From Microcebus murinus (taxonomy: Eukaryota > Chordata > Mammalia > Primates > Cheirogaleidae), in assembly GCF_040939455.1 (NCBI RefSeq), contig NC_134109.1:36473501-36537500 (forward strand): 64,000 bases of DNA, written 5' to 3'. The translations under genes and the position numbers were made by a program. The notes beneath the pieces were generated by a model, which saw nothing but the letters and a program-made list of their open reading frames with translations, was not told where the DNA came from and did no database searches. The stretch's first letter is position 1. Each line of letters begins with the position of its first letter. Shown one piece after another: positions 12,018 through 24,030 of the stretch.

Positions 12018-12117
12018 GGCTGGTCTGAGTGCTGTGGTGTTTACAACTAATTGATCACAACCAGTTACAGATTCCTTTGTTCCTTCTCCACTCCCACTGC
12101 TTCACTTGATCAGCCTT
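12018..12117 (+). pseudogene. Y3 RNA (RNY3) retrocopy, near full length
   Basis: Matches Y3 RNA over its whole length of about 100 nt. It begins 'ggctggtctgagtgctgtgg' and has the conserved upper-stem segment 'tgtttacaactaattgatca', the polypyrimidine loop and the closing 3' strand 'cttcacttgatcagcctt'. Y RNAs bind Ro60 and La and act in DNA replication and RNA surveillance. Against the human gene as I remember it there are only a few substitutions, including an 'actag' to 'atcag' change in the 3' strand of the closing stem. It ends in 'aaaataataataagaa' instead of the Pol III T-run, and imperfect direct repeats ('aataaggtagacct' and 'aataagaagaaagacct') flank it. These are the marks of an L1-mobilised retropseudogene rather than the parent gene. 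Confidence 0.9.
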
Positions 12118-12365
12118 AAAATAATAATAAGAAGAAAGACCTCATGGATGTGATCTATACTGAACTTTACATCTAAAATATAGAACATAGGTTTTCTTCT
12201 CAAGTATATATGGAGCCTGTAATGAAAATTGGCCTTATGTTACAAAGAAATAGTAGGATAAAACAAATAGTGTTTTAATTAAAAATAATTAATAATTAAA
12301 TAATATAACATAATAAAAAACTAGAAATCAATAACAAAATCAGAAGGAAAAAAACTTTCCACACA

Positions 12366-13805
12366 CAATTTTTTTAACTTCAGCATATTATGGGGGTACA
12401 AATGTTTAGATTATGTATGTTGCCCTTGCCCCACCCCCATCCCATCAGAGCTTCAAGCATTCCATCCCCCAGATGGTGCACATCCCACTCATTATGTATG
12501 TATATACCTACCTCCTCATCCCCCCTCCCATCTGCCCAACACCCGATAAATGTTATTCCTATATATGTGCACTGAGGTGTTGATCAGTGAAACCAATTTG
12601 CTGGTGAGTACATGTGGTGCTTGTTTTTCCATTCTTGGGATACTTCACTTAAAATGGGTTCTAGCTCTATCCAGGAAAATACAAGAAGTGCTATGTCACC
12701 ATTGTTTCTTATAGCTGAATAGTACTCCATGGTATACATATACCACATTTTGTTAATCCACTGATGTATTGATGGGCACTTGGGTTGTTTCCACATCTTT
12801 GCAATTGTGAATTGTGCTGCTATAAATATTCTAGTGCAGATGTCTTTTTTATGGAATGTCTTTTGTTCTTTGGGGTAGATGCCCAGTAATTGGATTGCTG
12901 GATCAAATGGTAGATCTACTTGTTTCTCTTTAATGTATCTCCATATTGCTTTCCACAGAGGTTGCATTAGTTTGCAGTCCCACCAATAGCATAAGGGTGT
13001 TCCTATCCCTCCGTATCCACACCAACATTTATGGTTTTGGGACTTTTTGATAAAGGCCATTCTCACTGGAGATAAGTGATATCTCATTGTGATTTTGATT
13101 TGCATTTCCCTGATGATTAGAGATGTTGAGCACTTTTTCATATGTTTGTTGGCCATTATTCTATCTTCTTTTGAAAAGTTTCTGTTCATGTCCTTTGCCC
13201 ATTTTTTGATAGGGTTGTTTGATTTTTTCTTGCTGATTTTCCTGAATTCTAAATAGATTCTAGTTATCAGCCCTTTATCAGATGTGTAGCTTGTGAAACT
13301 TTTCTCCCATTCTGTAGGTTTTCTGTTTGCTTTTGTGACAGTTTCTTTGGCTGTGCAGAAGCTTTTTAATTTGATCAGGTCCCATTTTATTTATTTTTAT
13401 TGTTGCTGTGATTGCCTTTGGGGTCTTCTTCGTAAATTCTTTGCCTAGGCCAATGTCTAGAAGAGTATTTCCAACTTTTTCCTCTAGAATTCTAACAGTT
13501 TCACACCTTAGGGTTAAATCTGTTACCCAGCATGAGTTGATTTTTGTGAGAGGTGCAAGGTGTGGATCCTGTTTCAGTCTTCTACATGTGGCTATCTAGT
13601 TTTCCCAGCACCCTTTATTGAATAAGGATTCTTTTCTCCAGTGTTTGTTTTTGTCTGCTTTGTCAAAGATTAGATGGCCATATGAGGATGGTTTTATATC
13701 TGGGTTCTCAGTTCTGTTCCACTGGTCAATGTCCCTGTTCTTGTTAAAATTAAAACCAAGCTGTTCTAATTGCTATAGCCTTGTAGTATAGTTTGAAGTC
13801 TGATA
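12366..13805 (-). mobile_element. Lemur-type L1, 5'-truncated, antisense
   Basis: Antisense L1 with a 3' UTR ('tattatgggggtacaaatgt') that differs from the human L1PA tail, preceded by the ORF2 C-terminus. An open frame at 12584-13189 encodes 201 residues typical of the L1 ORF2 end, including '[18 protein letters not shown]' and a Cys/Trp-rich patch. The endonuclease and reverse transcriptase domains are missing, so it cannot move by itself. The 3' UTR matches that of the copy at 14699-15102. Confidence 0.88.
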
Positions 13806-13839
13806 AATCACCCTAATATATATAAAATGATGAATAATA

Positions 13840-14215
13840 AAATCCAATGGAAAAATGGACAAAAGACATGAACAGATAATTCTCAGAAAAATATATGGAA
13901 ATGATCTCAAACATATGAGAAGATCAACTCCATAAGAGAAATCTGAATCAAAACTAAAGTATCATTTAGTATCTACTAGTTTGGCAAAAATTAAAAAACT
14001 TAGCAATGTGCTTTGTTCATATGTCTCTGTGGAAAACCAGTCTCACATTGTTGCTGAGAGTGAAAAATGGTTCAGCTCCAGATAGAGAAAAATTTGACAA
14101 TATCTAGTAAAAATATTTATAATCCCACTAAGAATTTACCCTGAGGAGCTAGCTCAACAAACAAACAAAAAACCAAAACAAGATATACACAAGGTTGTCC
14201 ACTGCAGCACTGTTT
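13840..14215 (+). mobile_element. Old L1 (L1M-type) fragment
   Basis: 'ccaatggaaaaatggacaaa', 'agacatgaacagataattc' and 'ataatcccactaagaattta' follow the L1 ORF2 C-terminal sense sequence, with many frame breaks. It stops at 'gcagcactgtttg', where unrelated DNA begins. Confidence 0.75.
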
Positions 14216-14690
14216 GCTCCATTGACAGATGATTTCTATTAGATTTTGCCAATAGGAGGCAGACAATGGAAGGCAGAAAAAGGGGAGAAGAGATGTGCTT
14301 CCTGTTTCCGGTTCCAGTCAGGCCCCCTCAGCAGCATGAGGACAGCTATCCCTCCAGCCTTCTGCTTCCTTTGGCACTCACAGCTTCAACTGCTTGGCAC
14401 CTTCCTTCAGTTGTAACATCAGTCTCAGAATGCTTCATCTGAGCAATATCTGTGGGGCACCAGAGAACCAGTCCCATGGTGCCCCCCAGCAGTCCCAGCT
14501 GCAGGGTAAGTGCTCTTGAGGGCCAAGTGTAGCCTCATGGGGACACCTCCTCCAAGTCCCTAGGTTAGTGCTACTTCTTTTTGTTCCCCGTGCCCTAAGG
14601 GTGATGGCGCCTTCCTACAGGTATTAATTAAAGGAGCTCTAAGCAAGTGAAGATATAGATCTTGTGCAGGTAACGGCAGTGAGCAAGACA
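14216..14690. other. Unclassified insert-like block between two L1 fragments
   Basis: About 475 bp, GC-richer than its surroundings, with 'attttgccaataggaggcag' near the start. It interrupts L1-derived DNA and resembles an old LTR or SINE-like repeat that I cannot name. No coding signal. Confidence 0.35.
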
Positions 14691-14698
14691 CCCTTAGC

Positions 14699-15102
14699 AC
14701 CCATCAATACACGAGTGGATTAATAAAATGTGGTATATGTATACCATGGAGTACTACTCAGCCACAAAAAACAATAGTGATATAGCACCTTTTGTATTAT
14801 CCTGGATAAAGCTGGAGCCCATTCTACTAAGTATCCCAAGAATGGAAAAACAAGCACCACATGTACTCACCATCAAATTGGTATTAACTGATCAAAACTT
14901 AAGTGCACATATAGCGGTAACATTCATCAGGTGTCGGGCAGATGGGAGGGAGGAGGAAGGGATGGGTATACACACACCTAATGGGTGTGGTGTGCACTGT
15001 CTGGGGAATGGACACGCTTGAAACTCTGACTTGGGTGCAGAAAGGGCAATATACGTAACCTAAACATTTGTACCCCCATAATATGCTGAAATAAAAAAAT
15101 CA
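14699..15102 (+). mobile_element. Lemur-type L1, 3' end only, with target duplication
   Basis: Sense L1 truncated to the last part of ORF2 ('[19 protein letters not shown]'-like reading, frame-shifted) plus 3' UTR ('aacatttgtacccccataat') and 'gaaataaaaaaatc' tail. The flanking direct repeat 'aagacaccctt' (14688-14698 and just after the tail) shows ordinary L1 integration. Confidence 0.9.
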
Positions 15103-15139
15103 AAAGACACCCTTGGCAGAGGTATTATCAAAACTGTTG

Positions 15140-15395
15140 TCCTGGCTGGTGGGCTCATGCTTCTAATCTCAGCACTTTGGGAGGCTGAGGTGGGAGGATC
15201 ACTTACAGGCCAGAAATTCGAGGCCAGGCTGGGCAACATTGTGAGACTCCATCTCCACAAAAAAGAGAAAAGTTAGTCCAGTGTCATGGCACATGCCTGT
15301 AGTCCCAGCTACTCAGGAGGCCAAGGCAAGAGGATTGCTTGAGCCCAGCACAACAGAGCAACACCCTGTTTCTAAAAACAACCCCCCCAAAAAAC
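15140..15395 (+). mobile_element. Old Alu, diverged
   Basis: From 'cctggctggtgggctcatg' to 'ccctgtttctaaaaacaac'. A deletion lies inside the right monomer. Confidence 0.8.
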
Positions 15396-15876
15396 ACACA
15401 AAGAGGGGGTTCCTGAATGACCTCATAATTCAAACAAATTTTCAGCCTAAAATGCTTACTTTGGTACTTTGGAGCCATAACTTGAAAGAGAAAAAAATGT
15501 CTGTATTCTTTAAGCCCCTCTATCTTGAATTCTCTTTTCCACAGCAAACTTACTCTTTGCCTACACTAAGGAATTGAATTAAAGATTTTAACTTAAAAAT
15601 TGAAATGTTAAAACTTTTAGAGGAATTATAACTTCACGGTATGTAATAATTTCTTAAGGAAGACATAAGACATGTCACAGAAAGAAGATATTCTTAACAC
15701 ATGTAAGAAACAAAGATCTAGAATGCAGAATATATGTAGAACTTCTACAAATCAATAAGAAAAAGTACACAAATGAATAAGATAGTTGAACTGCAACTTC
15801 AGATATGAAAAAACACAAATGGTCAATAAATGAGAGGGAAATGCTCACCCTTATTAGTAAGCAGGAAAAAAGCTAT

Positions 15877-16027
15877 ATTTGAGATAGGGTCTCACTGTGT
15901 TGCCCAGACTAGAGTGCAGTGACACAATCTTAGCTCACTACAGCCTCGGACATGGCTTCAAGCAATCCTCACACTTCAGCCTCCTAGGTAGCTGGGACTA
16001 CAGTCATGTACCATCATGCCCAGCTAA
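15877..16027 (-). mobile_element. Alu right monomer, antisense
   Basis: 'tttgagatagggtctcactg' to 'catcatgcccagcta'; a single monomer of about 150 bp inserted in old L1. Confidence 0.8.
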
Positions 16028-16185
16028 GAAAAAAATTAAATTAAGACCATAGTGAGGTAATATTTTTACCGACTAGATTGGCAAGATTAAGAAATATGAA
16101 AATAACAAGTTTTAGTGAGAATGTAAATCAATAGGAACTTTCTTACGTACTATTAGTGGAAGTGTAAATTGGTAAAACCATTTTA

Positions 16186-16266
16186 TTTTATTTTATTTTT
16201 TTTATTTTTTATTTTTTTGTGGACGAGGTCCTGGGGCCCCAAGAGAGGGGGCCCCAGAAGTCGCCC
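16186..16266 (-). pseudogene. Tiny retrocopy of an unidentified GC-rich hairpin RNA
   Basis: Perfect 15-bp direct repeats 'ggtaaaaccatttta' at 16171-16185 and 16267-16281 bracket an 81-bp insert. On the minus strand it is 48 nt of GC-rich sequence (16266 down to 16219) followed by an A-rich tail. The core contains GGGGCCCC repeated as an inverted pair around a 7-nt CTCTCTT loop, so its RNA would fold into a very stable hairpin. The layout is that of L1-mediated retroposition of a short RNA or of the 3' end of a longer one. No AATAAA signal precedes the tail. I do not recognise the source. Confidence 0.75.
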
Positions 16267-16499
16267 GGTAAAACCATTTTAAAGATCAATTTCACATTAA
16301 CTTGTATTATAAAAGTGAAACTTTTCAAATCCTAAGAGAGGATTTCTACTCCTAGGTATACCTAAGATATGTACAAAAATGTACATGTATGAAATGACTC
16401 ATGCATACATTTCTAGCAGCATTATTTAAAAAATAAACTATTGAGGAATGATTTACTTATAATAAAATGCACAGATTTTAATTGTATGGTTCAATTTGG

Positions 16500-16852
<353 letters not shown>

Positions 16853-17486
16853 TAACCCCAGAAAATTCTCTTGTAGCCCTTACTCCAGGCCACCATTGAC
16901 CTGATTTCTATCAGCATAGATTAATTTTAACTGTTCTAGAATTTTAAAAATGAAATCAAACAGTGTGCACTCTCTTGTGTTGGTTTTTTCCCTCAATATA
17001 ATGTTTTGGGGATTCATCTGTGGTTTTGCACATATCAGTAGTTCATTTTTATTACTAATTAATTTTCCATTGTATGAATATATCACACTCAATGATGGTC
17101 ATAGGGATGTTTCCATTTGAGCCTGTTATTATAACTTACATCTACTGTTAATATTCTTGTACATGTCATGTGGACACATGTGGACACATGTTTGCTTTTC
17201 TCTTAGGTAAATACCTAGGAATGCAATTGCTAGGACACTGAATAGATATATACCATTTTACACTTCCACAAGCAATGTACACAATTTCAAATTGCTATAC
17301 TTCATTGCATCAGTCTTTTTAATGACTATCATTTTAATGGGTGCAAAGAAGTATGCCAATGTGATTTTACTATGCATTTCCTTGATGATTCATGATTTTG
17401 AACATCTTTTCATTTGTTTATTAGATTTTAATATAGATACATACACACACATGTGTATGTGTATATGTTCTTTTGTAAAGTGTCTG

Positions 17487-17844
17487 GGGTTTGTTTTGTT
17501 TTGTTTTGTTTTTTGTTTGTTTTATTTGAGACAGAGTCTCACTTTGTTGCCCAGGCTACAGTGAGTGCCATGGTGTCAGCCCAGCTCACAGCAACCTCAA
17601 ACTCCTGGGCTCAAGCGATCCTGCTGCCTCAGCCTCCTGAGTATCTGGGACTACAGGCATGCGCCACGATGCCCGGCTAATTTTTTCTATATATATTAGT
17701 TGCCCAATTAATTTCTTTCTATTTATAGTAGAGACAGGGTCTTGCTCTTGCTCAGGCTTGTTTTGAACTCCTGACTTCGAGCAATCCCCCCACTTCGGCC
17801 TCCCAGAGTACTAGGATTACAGGCGTGAGCCACCGCACCTGGCC
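17487..17844 (-). mobile_element. Alu, lemur-type, antisense
   Basis: Starts with a (TTTTG)n tail and contains the linker 'ttgcccaattaatttctttc' and the 'ctatttatagtagag' variant; ends 'accgcacctggcc'. It abuts another Alu directly. Confidence 0.93.
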
Positions 17845-18141
17845 TGTTTGTTTGTTTTTGAGACAAGGTCTTGCTATGTTGCCCAGACTAGAGTGCAGTG
17901 GCATCATCATAGCTCACTGCAATCTCGAACTCCTGGGCTCCAGCAATCCTTCTCCCTAAGCCTCCAGAGTAGCTGGAACTACAGGTACATACCACCACGC
18001 CCAGCTAATTTTTAAAATTTTTTATAGAGACGGGGGTCTCTCTATTGCCCATGCTGGTATCGAATTCCTGGGCTCAAGCAATCCTTCCACTTTGGCCTCC
18101 CAAAGTGCTAGGATTACAGGCATGAACCACTGAGACCAGCC
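17845..18141 (-). mobile_element. Old Alu, antisense, abutting the previous one
   Basis: Begins '(TTTG)n' then 'agacaaggtcttgctatgtt' and ends 'ctgagaccagcc'. No lemur linker. The younger Alu inserted at its A-rich tail. Confidence 0.9.
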
Positions 18142-18327
18142 TTATGTCCATTTTTAATTGGATTGTTTTGTCTTTGCATTATTGTCAGAGTTCTTTATAT
18201 GGTCCATTATCATATTTATGTAGGATATTGAAAATATTTTCTCCCATTCTGTGACTTAATTTTCTTTTCATATAGGTATCTTTGGAAAGCTAAAGGTTTA
18301 TTTTTTATTGCTGTTGTTTGAATTTGA

Positions 18328-18680
<353 letters not shown>

Positions 18681-18781
18681 ATTATCAACAAACAGGTACC
18701 AATCTTACTTTATAAATGAGAAAAATAATGTTCATGATAGGTCATTTACCAATGCCACTCATACAGTAAGACTTGAAATGT

Positions 18782-19560
18782 GGATTATATGGTAATAAAT
18801 ACTACGTTTAATTTTTTGAGGAACTGCCAAATTGTTTTCCAAAGTAATCAGCATTTTACAATCCTACCAGCAGTGTATGAGTGTTCCAATTTTTCTATAT
18901 TCTCACCAATGCTTATTGTCTTTTTTATTTTGTCTAAAATCTCATCTCATTGGGTTTTGATTTGCATTTGAGCTTATTGGCCATTTGCATATCTTCTTTG
19001 GAGAAATGACTATTTAGATACTTCGGTCATTTTTTTCATTGGATTGTTTGTGGTTTTTTATTGTTGAGTTGCAAGAATTCTTTACTTATTCTGGACACAA
19101 GTTTCTTATCTGATATATGATTAGCAATTTTTTTCTCCAATTCTGTGTTTTATCTTTACTTTCTTGATGATGTTATTTGAAGTACAGCTTTCCATTTTGA
19201 CATTTTATCTATTTTTTCTTTTGTTGCTGTAATTTTGGTGTCATATTAAGAAATCATCACTTAAAGTCACAAAGATATATACATAAGTTTTCTTCCAATA
19301 GTTTTATAGTTTTAGCTCTTACTTTTAGGTCGATGGTGCATTTTGAGTTACTTTTTGTATATTGTGTGATTCAGGGTCCAGCTTCAGTCCTTTGCCTGTG
19401 AATCCTATTGTCCCAATACCATTAATTGGAAAGACTATTTTTCCCCATTGAATTTTCTTGGCATTCTTGTTGAGAAAATCAATTGAGCATAATGTAAAAG
19501 TTATTCATTTCTTCCTGTACTTCTGAGTTTACATCTTATATAATTTCCTGCATCCTAAAG
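18782..19560 (-). mobile_element. Old L1, antisense
   Basis: 'gccaaattgttttccaaagt', 'tctcattgggttttgatttg', 'gtttcttatctgatatatga' follow antisense L1 ORF2. Frames are broken. Confidence 0.8.
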
Positions 19561-19574
19561 AATTTCCGTTAGCA

Positions 19575-19740
19575 TTTCCTATCATTGGAGCATTATTTAT
19601 AATAGCAAAACAAATTAAAGGCCCCCAAATGTCCATAGGTGAAAGAATGGATTAATAAAATGAATTATTTTCCTATACTAGAATATCATCTGACAATGAA
19701 AATGAATCTGTTTTAACTCCATACAAAAGTGCATACAACA
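19575..19740 (+). mobile_element. L1 fragment, sense
   Basis: 'gagcattatttataatagc', 'gaatggattaataaaatga' is a sense L1 ORF2 piece joined to the antisense one on its left, so the two came from separate events or an inversion. Confidence 0.6.
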
Positions 19741-19744
19741 CTTA

Positions 19745-20090
19745 GAATATTAAGAACTCTGGCTTTTGTTCTGTGTAAGATGATAACTCATTATAGTGTT
19801 TTGAGCAGAGAAAGAATATTCTCTAATTCACATTTTAATGGGATTATTCTGGCTGCTGTGTTGAGGATAGACTGTGTGGATAGACAGGAGGGGCAAGGAT
19901 AGAAGTTGGCAGATCCACTGTGAAGCTATTGCAATAATTCAGGCAGGAGATGATGGTGTCTTGGACCAAGGTGATGGCAGTGGGAATGAGGAGAAGTGGT
20001 AGAACTCTGGATATCTTTTGAAGGTACCATTAACAAAATTTGAGGGGTGTCAGTGAAGGAGAGGAATCAAGTAGGTGTGATAGGTATTAG
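19745..20090 (-). mobile_element. L2 LINE fragment, antisense
   Basis: 'gattattctggctgctgtg', 'ctattgcaataattcaggc' and 'gatgatggtgtcttggacc' follow antisense L2. Confidence 0.7.
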
Positions 20091-20140
20091 AATGAAAGGA
20101 AAATTAGTCAACTTCAAATTATTTTATAAAATAATAGCTT

Positions 20141-20233
20141 AGCCGGGCATGGTGGCTCACACCTGGAGTCCCAGCTACTCAGGAGCCTGAGGTGGAAGGA
20201 TCACTTGACCCCAGGAGTTCGAGGTTACAGCTT
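20141..20233 (+). mobile_element. Alu fragment
   Basis: 'agccgggcatggtggctcac' to 'aggagttcgaggttacag', truncated at both ends. Confidence 0.75.
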
Positions 20234-21360
20234 GTGTTCTGCAGGGCAAGGTTCTATGTTGGTACTTTTATCATCCTTGCTAGGTGATGGCAAAGCAGAC
20301 TCGATTAGCACAGGAGTTACTTAAGTGTGATTGGCATACCTCTGGGTTTTCATGATTATTTTAGTTGATGATACACAGACAAATTTTTTAAAAAAACAAA
20401 TAATCTTCTCTTCCATGGATATGAATGCTTAGTACTAGGTTAAAGAAGCTATTACAATGAAAGGAGTATGAGCCAACTTAAAATTATTTTTAAAATAATA
20501 GCACAGTTAGTATGATGATATTGCAAAAACTATAAATGACTAAATGACTGATGTTTTGGAAATATTGAGTTAAAAGATTAAGGAAGGGTACAAAGCACAT
20601 TGTATTGTATATTATTAATGAGGAATTATTAATTTTATTAGATTTGGAAAGGGAATTGGGAATCTAAATAGAACTACTTTTAAATGATCCTTGGACGACG
20701 ACTCAAGGAATGGATAAACAGAGGATATTAGAGCAAATGTGCTAGTGCTTAGCTGTGGTTTTATCATATACAAAGATAGGTAGTACTTGTGTTAATCAGT
20801 GGTCAGCTCATTAAGTGCCTGTTGGTCTGTGATATGTCCATCTTCACATATACTATCTGAGAAAGAAAATTTCAAGAAGACGGGGACCATATCTTTCTTT
20901 GTATTCTACCTCCTTCAGTATTTAGTATAACAGAATATGTATGTGGATATTTAATAAATATTTTAACATTAATGAAAAAGCAGTATATAGTATTAATACA
21001 TCATTTGATTCAGAAACTTTTTCTTGAAAGATAATATTAAAAAACCCCACATATAACTGTACTATTAAATGAATTTTCATAAACTGAATGAACCCATAAA
21101 ACATCACTTAACTATGTTTTTAAACCATGCATTTTCTCAACTAATTTGTTTATTTTTACCTGAATGAAATAGAATACTCAGCTACTTATCAAGACTTTGT
21201 GCCATGTCATGTCTTAGAATTTCATAACTGTTGGTGCTTTGAATTTTAAAAATCTATTTGTGAAATAAGTATTTTCTATTATTATTATTATTTTAATTCT
21301 GCCTCAATGGGGTGGGGTGGGGTATTACCATAAGAGTGTTATCTCTGGAGTGCCCAGAGA
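20234..21360. other. Unique or unresolved AT-rich DNA
   Basis: No gene, RNA or recognisable repeat. Short open frames are uninformative. Confidence 0.35.
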
Positions 21361-21372
21361 ATTCTATTTTAT

Positions 21373-21527
21373 TTATTTATTTATTTGAGACAAGTTCTCA
21401 CTCTATTGCCTGGACTTGAGTGTAGTGATATCACCATAGCTCACTGCAAAGTCAAATTCCTGGGCTCAAGTGATACTCCTGCCTTAGCCTACAGAGTACC
21501 TGGTATTACAGTCGTGACCCAGCTAAG
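21373..21527 (-). mobile_element. Alu right monomer, antisense
   Basis: (TTTA)n tail, 'gagacaagttctcactctat' to 'gtcgtgacccagct'. 'agaattctattt' flanks both ends as target duplication, so it is a half-Alu insertion. Confidence 0.82.
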
Positions 21528-21551
21528 AATTCTATTTATTTTAAACATCTT

Positions 21552-21584
21552 ATCGCTTCTCGGCCTTTTGGCTAAGATCAAGTG
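21552..21584 (+). pseudogene. U2 snRNA 5' fragment, tailless retrocopy
   Basis: The first 33 nt of U2 snRNA ('atcgcttctcggccttttgg...aagatcaagtg') with no mismatch that I can see. A perfect 15-bp target duplication 'tattttaaacatctt' sits at 21537-21551 and 21585-21599. There is no A tail; the next two U2 bases (TA) coincide with the first bases of the duplication, as expected if the RNA 3' end was captured by microhomology. U2 is the branch-point-recognising spliceosomal RNA; this copy stops just before its branch-point-pairing segment and is not functional. Confidence 0.93.
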
Positions 21585-21774
21585 TATTTTAAACATCTTG
21601 AATTCCAACAGTAGTGGATTTTATCCCCTTCACTTTTCCTAGGCAGCCCCTTCTCCTTTTGTCCAATTAAACATCCAAACAGATACAACGTATGCATTAT
21701 TATTTACCAATAAAATTATCCTGCTTTGGTATATTTTAAGTAAGCTGCTAAACTCTGGCTTATTAAAATTATGG

Positions 21775-21950
21775 CTGGCCAAGCAAAGTGGTGCATGCCT
21801 ATAGTCCCAGCACTAGCACTTTCGGAGGCTGAGGTAGCAGGATTGATTGGACCCAGGAGTTAGAGGCTGCAGGGAACTATGATGATGCCGCTGCACTCTA
21901 GCCTGGGAGACAAAGTGAGATCCTATCTCAACAACAACAACAACAACAAA
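21775..21950 (+). mobile_element. Alu monomer (free-monomer-like)
   Basis: 'ggctggccaagcaaagtggt' to a (CAA)n tail; 'attatggct' on both sides is the probable target duplication. Confidence 0.75.
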
Positions 21951-22027
21951 GAAAAATGATTATGGCTTTCTTCTGGCTATTTCTCTTCTATTACCATGGT
22001 TAAACATTGTAAAACAGAGACAGAGGG

Positions 22028-22175
22028 TTGGGTGCGGTGGCTCACGCCTGTAATCCTAGCACTCTGAGAGGCTGAAGTGGTGGAATCACCAAAAGTCAGG
22101 AGTTTGAGACCAGCCTGAGCAAGAGTGAGACCCCTGTCTCTACAAAAAATAAAAAAATTAGCCAGGTGAGGCAGA
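22028..22175 (+). mobile_element. Alu left monomer, 3'-truncated
   Basis: 'ggttgggtgcggtggctcac' to 'aaaaattagccaggtgag'; the right monomer is absent. Confidence 0.85.
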
Positions 22176-22890
22176 GAATACACCAAATCTCACTTTCCTC
22201 CTGTCACTCCTGTCATAATTGCATTCTGGACTCCTTAGCTGAAACCTAAAATAATTTTTCTGTGGTGGATAATTATGATTTTCAAATTCAGAAGAGAACT
22301 TCTCAAACTTCACAGATTAGATGAATTAAAAAGTTAGAAATGTTGGTGAGCATTTTAATTAAAATTTCAAATAGCTATGAGAAGGAATATTTACCTATTT
22401 TGAATTTCACTGCCCAACAGTAAAAAAAAAGAATAAATTTTTATGCTAATATTTAAAAACTACTGACAATCTTTCTCTGGCTTTTTTATTTTTCTTTCTT
22501 GTTTATTTTTTTTCCTTTTTGTTTTTTTTGTAAGTCTGCCTCCATTATATTTTCCCCTGCATGGAATCCCTTATAACTCAATTGTAACTCAATTGTCTTC
22601 CTCTTCTTCCTTGGTGGTGGGAGGGGGGGTGTCATGTGTGCATGTCTCTTTTACTCTGAATCACTATCTTTATCCATTTATGTTTCTTTCACCTACTAAT
22701 TTCTGTGTTCTCTGTCTCTCTCTACCCCTCTCTGTCTCTCTTTCTCTCTGTCTTGTTTGCTTCTTCCCTCCCTCTCTCCCTCCTTTTATTTCTGCTTTTC
22801 TTTCTCTTGGTTGACAACCAAGCACATTTATCTTGAGAGCTCAGAACAAGATAAAACTGATTACTTTGAAAATCATAATTCAGTAGTCTC
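22176..22890. other. Unresolved DNA with pyrimidine-rich patch
   Basis: No gene. 22480-22530 and 22700-22810 are pyrimidine-rich (CT, CTCC and T runs), a possible polypurine/polypyrimidine tract. Confidence 0.45.
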
Positions 22891-22896
22891 ATTTTC

Positions 22897-23259
<363 letters not shown>

Positions 23260-23559
23260 TTATGTTTACTTTGTACATTTATTGATAAATCTCTTTGCCA
23301 CTGATAGGCTACTACAAATCAAAATAATGATAATTTTTATAGGGTATAAGAATAAAATGAAAAATCTGAACATGGTTACCATAAAAACATGGTTTCTTCA
23401 ATATTGGAATTTTCCCCCCAATATTTCTAGTTTTTTAAACAATGTATACTATTTCAATGACTTCAATAGTCATTAAGATTCTTTTAGCAATATGTTCCCT
23501 CAGGCCCAGCTGGTGCTAAGAAAAAAAAAAAGATTCTTAGAAAAATGAGCATTACATTC

Positions 23560-24030
23560 AAATATTCTCTACTACCAGATGTCAATGGGAAGTGAGTGCT
23601 TCAAGAAAAAAAGCTAATGGAAATAGACTAATACTTAAACATGTGCTGGAGAAAATCTTGAACTTCAAGAGAAAAAGTAGAAGAATCATAGAAACACACA
23701 AGCTAAAACAAAAAAAGAGCAAATGCCAGTAACAACACAGTTCATCAAACCATGCTCAGACCTTTTCTTCTACAACATGAGATACCAGAGAGCAATGAAA
23801 CAAAATCCTTGCACTTTGATAGAAAGAAATTAAGTCCCAAGACTTCTATACTTAGTCCAGTTGTCACTTCATATGTGAAGACAACAGACAGATAAATTCA
23901 GATACCCAAGGGGTCTGACCATAACTCTTCCTAAAACATTACTCAGAAATTCTAGCCAACCAATAGCCTGGTCCAAATGGAGATTCAAGAATAGAGAGAT
24001 TACTGTATTGAAAGATCGTTGGTGAGAATT
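23560..24030 (+). mobile_element. L1-related (HAL1/L1M-like) fragment
   Basis: 'accagagagcaatgaaac', 'cccaagacttctatacttag' and 'acaacagacagataaattc' resemble the ORF1 end and inter-ORF part of half-L1 elements. The family assignment is tentative and no intact frame is present. Confidence 0.45.

Larger units (their letters stand above)
15600..16440 (+). mobile_element. Old L1 (L1M-type), interrupted
   Basis: Diverged sense L1 ORF2/3' region ('aaacacaaatggtcaataaa', 'ggcaagattaagaaatatg', 'ggatttctactcctaggta'). Split by an Alu half at 15877-16027 and by the 81-bp retrocopy at 16186-16266. Confidence 0.7.

Noticed and set aside
12584..13189. 201-codon minus-strand frame as a host gene
   Set aside because: It is the C-terminal end of L1 ORF2 in a 5'-truncated element.
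17441..17470. Alternating 'cacacacatgtgtatgtgtat' as Z-DNA or regulatory element
   Set aside because: Short, imperfect purine/pyrimidine alternation inside an old L1; nothing else supports a function.
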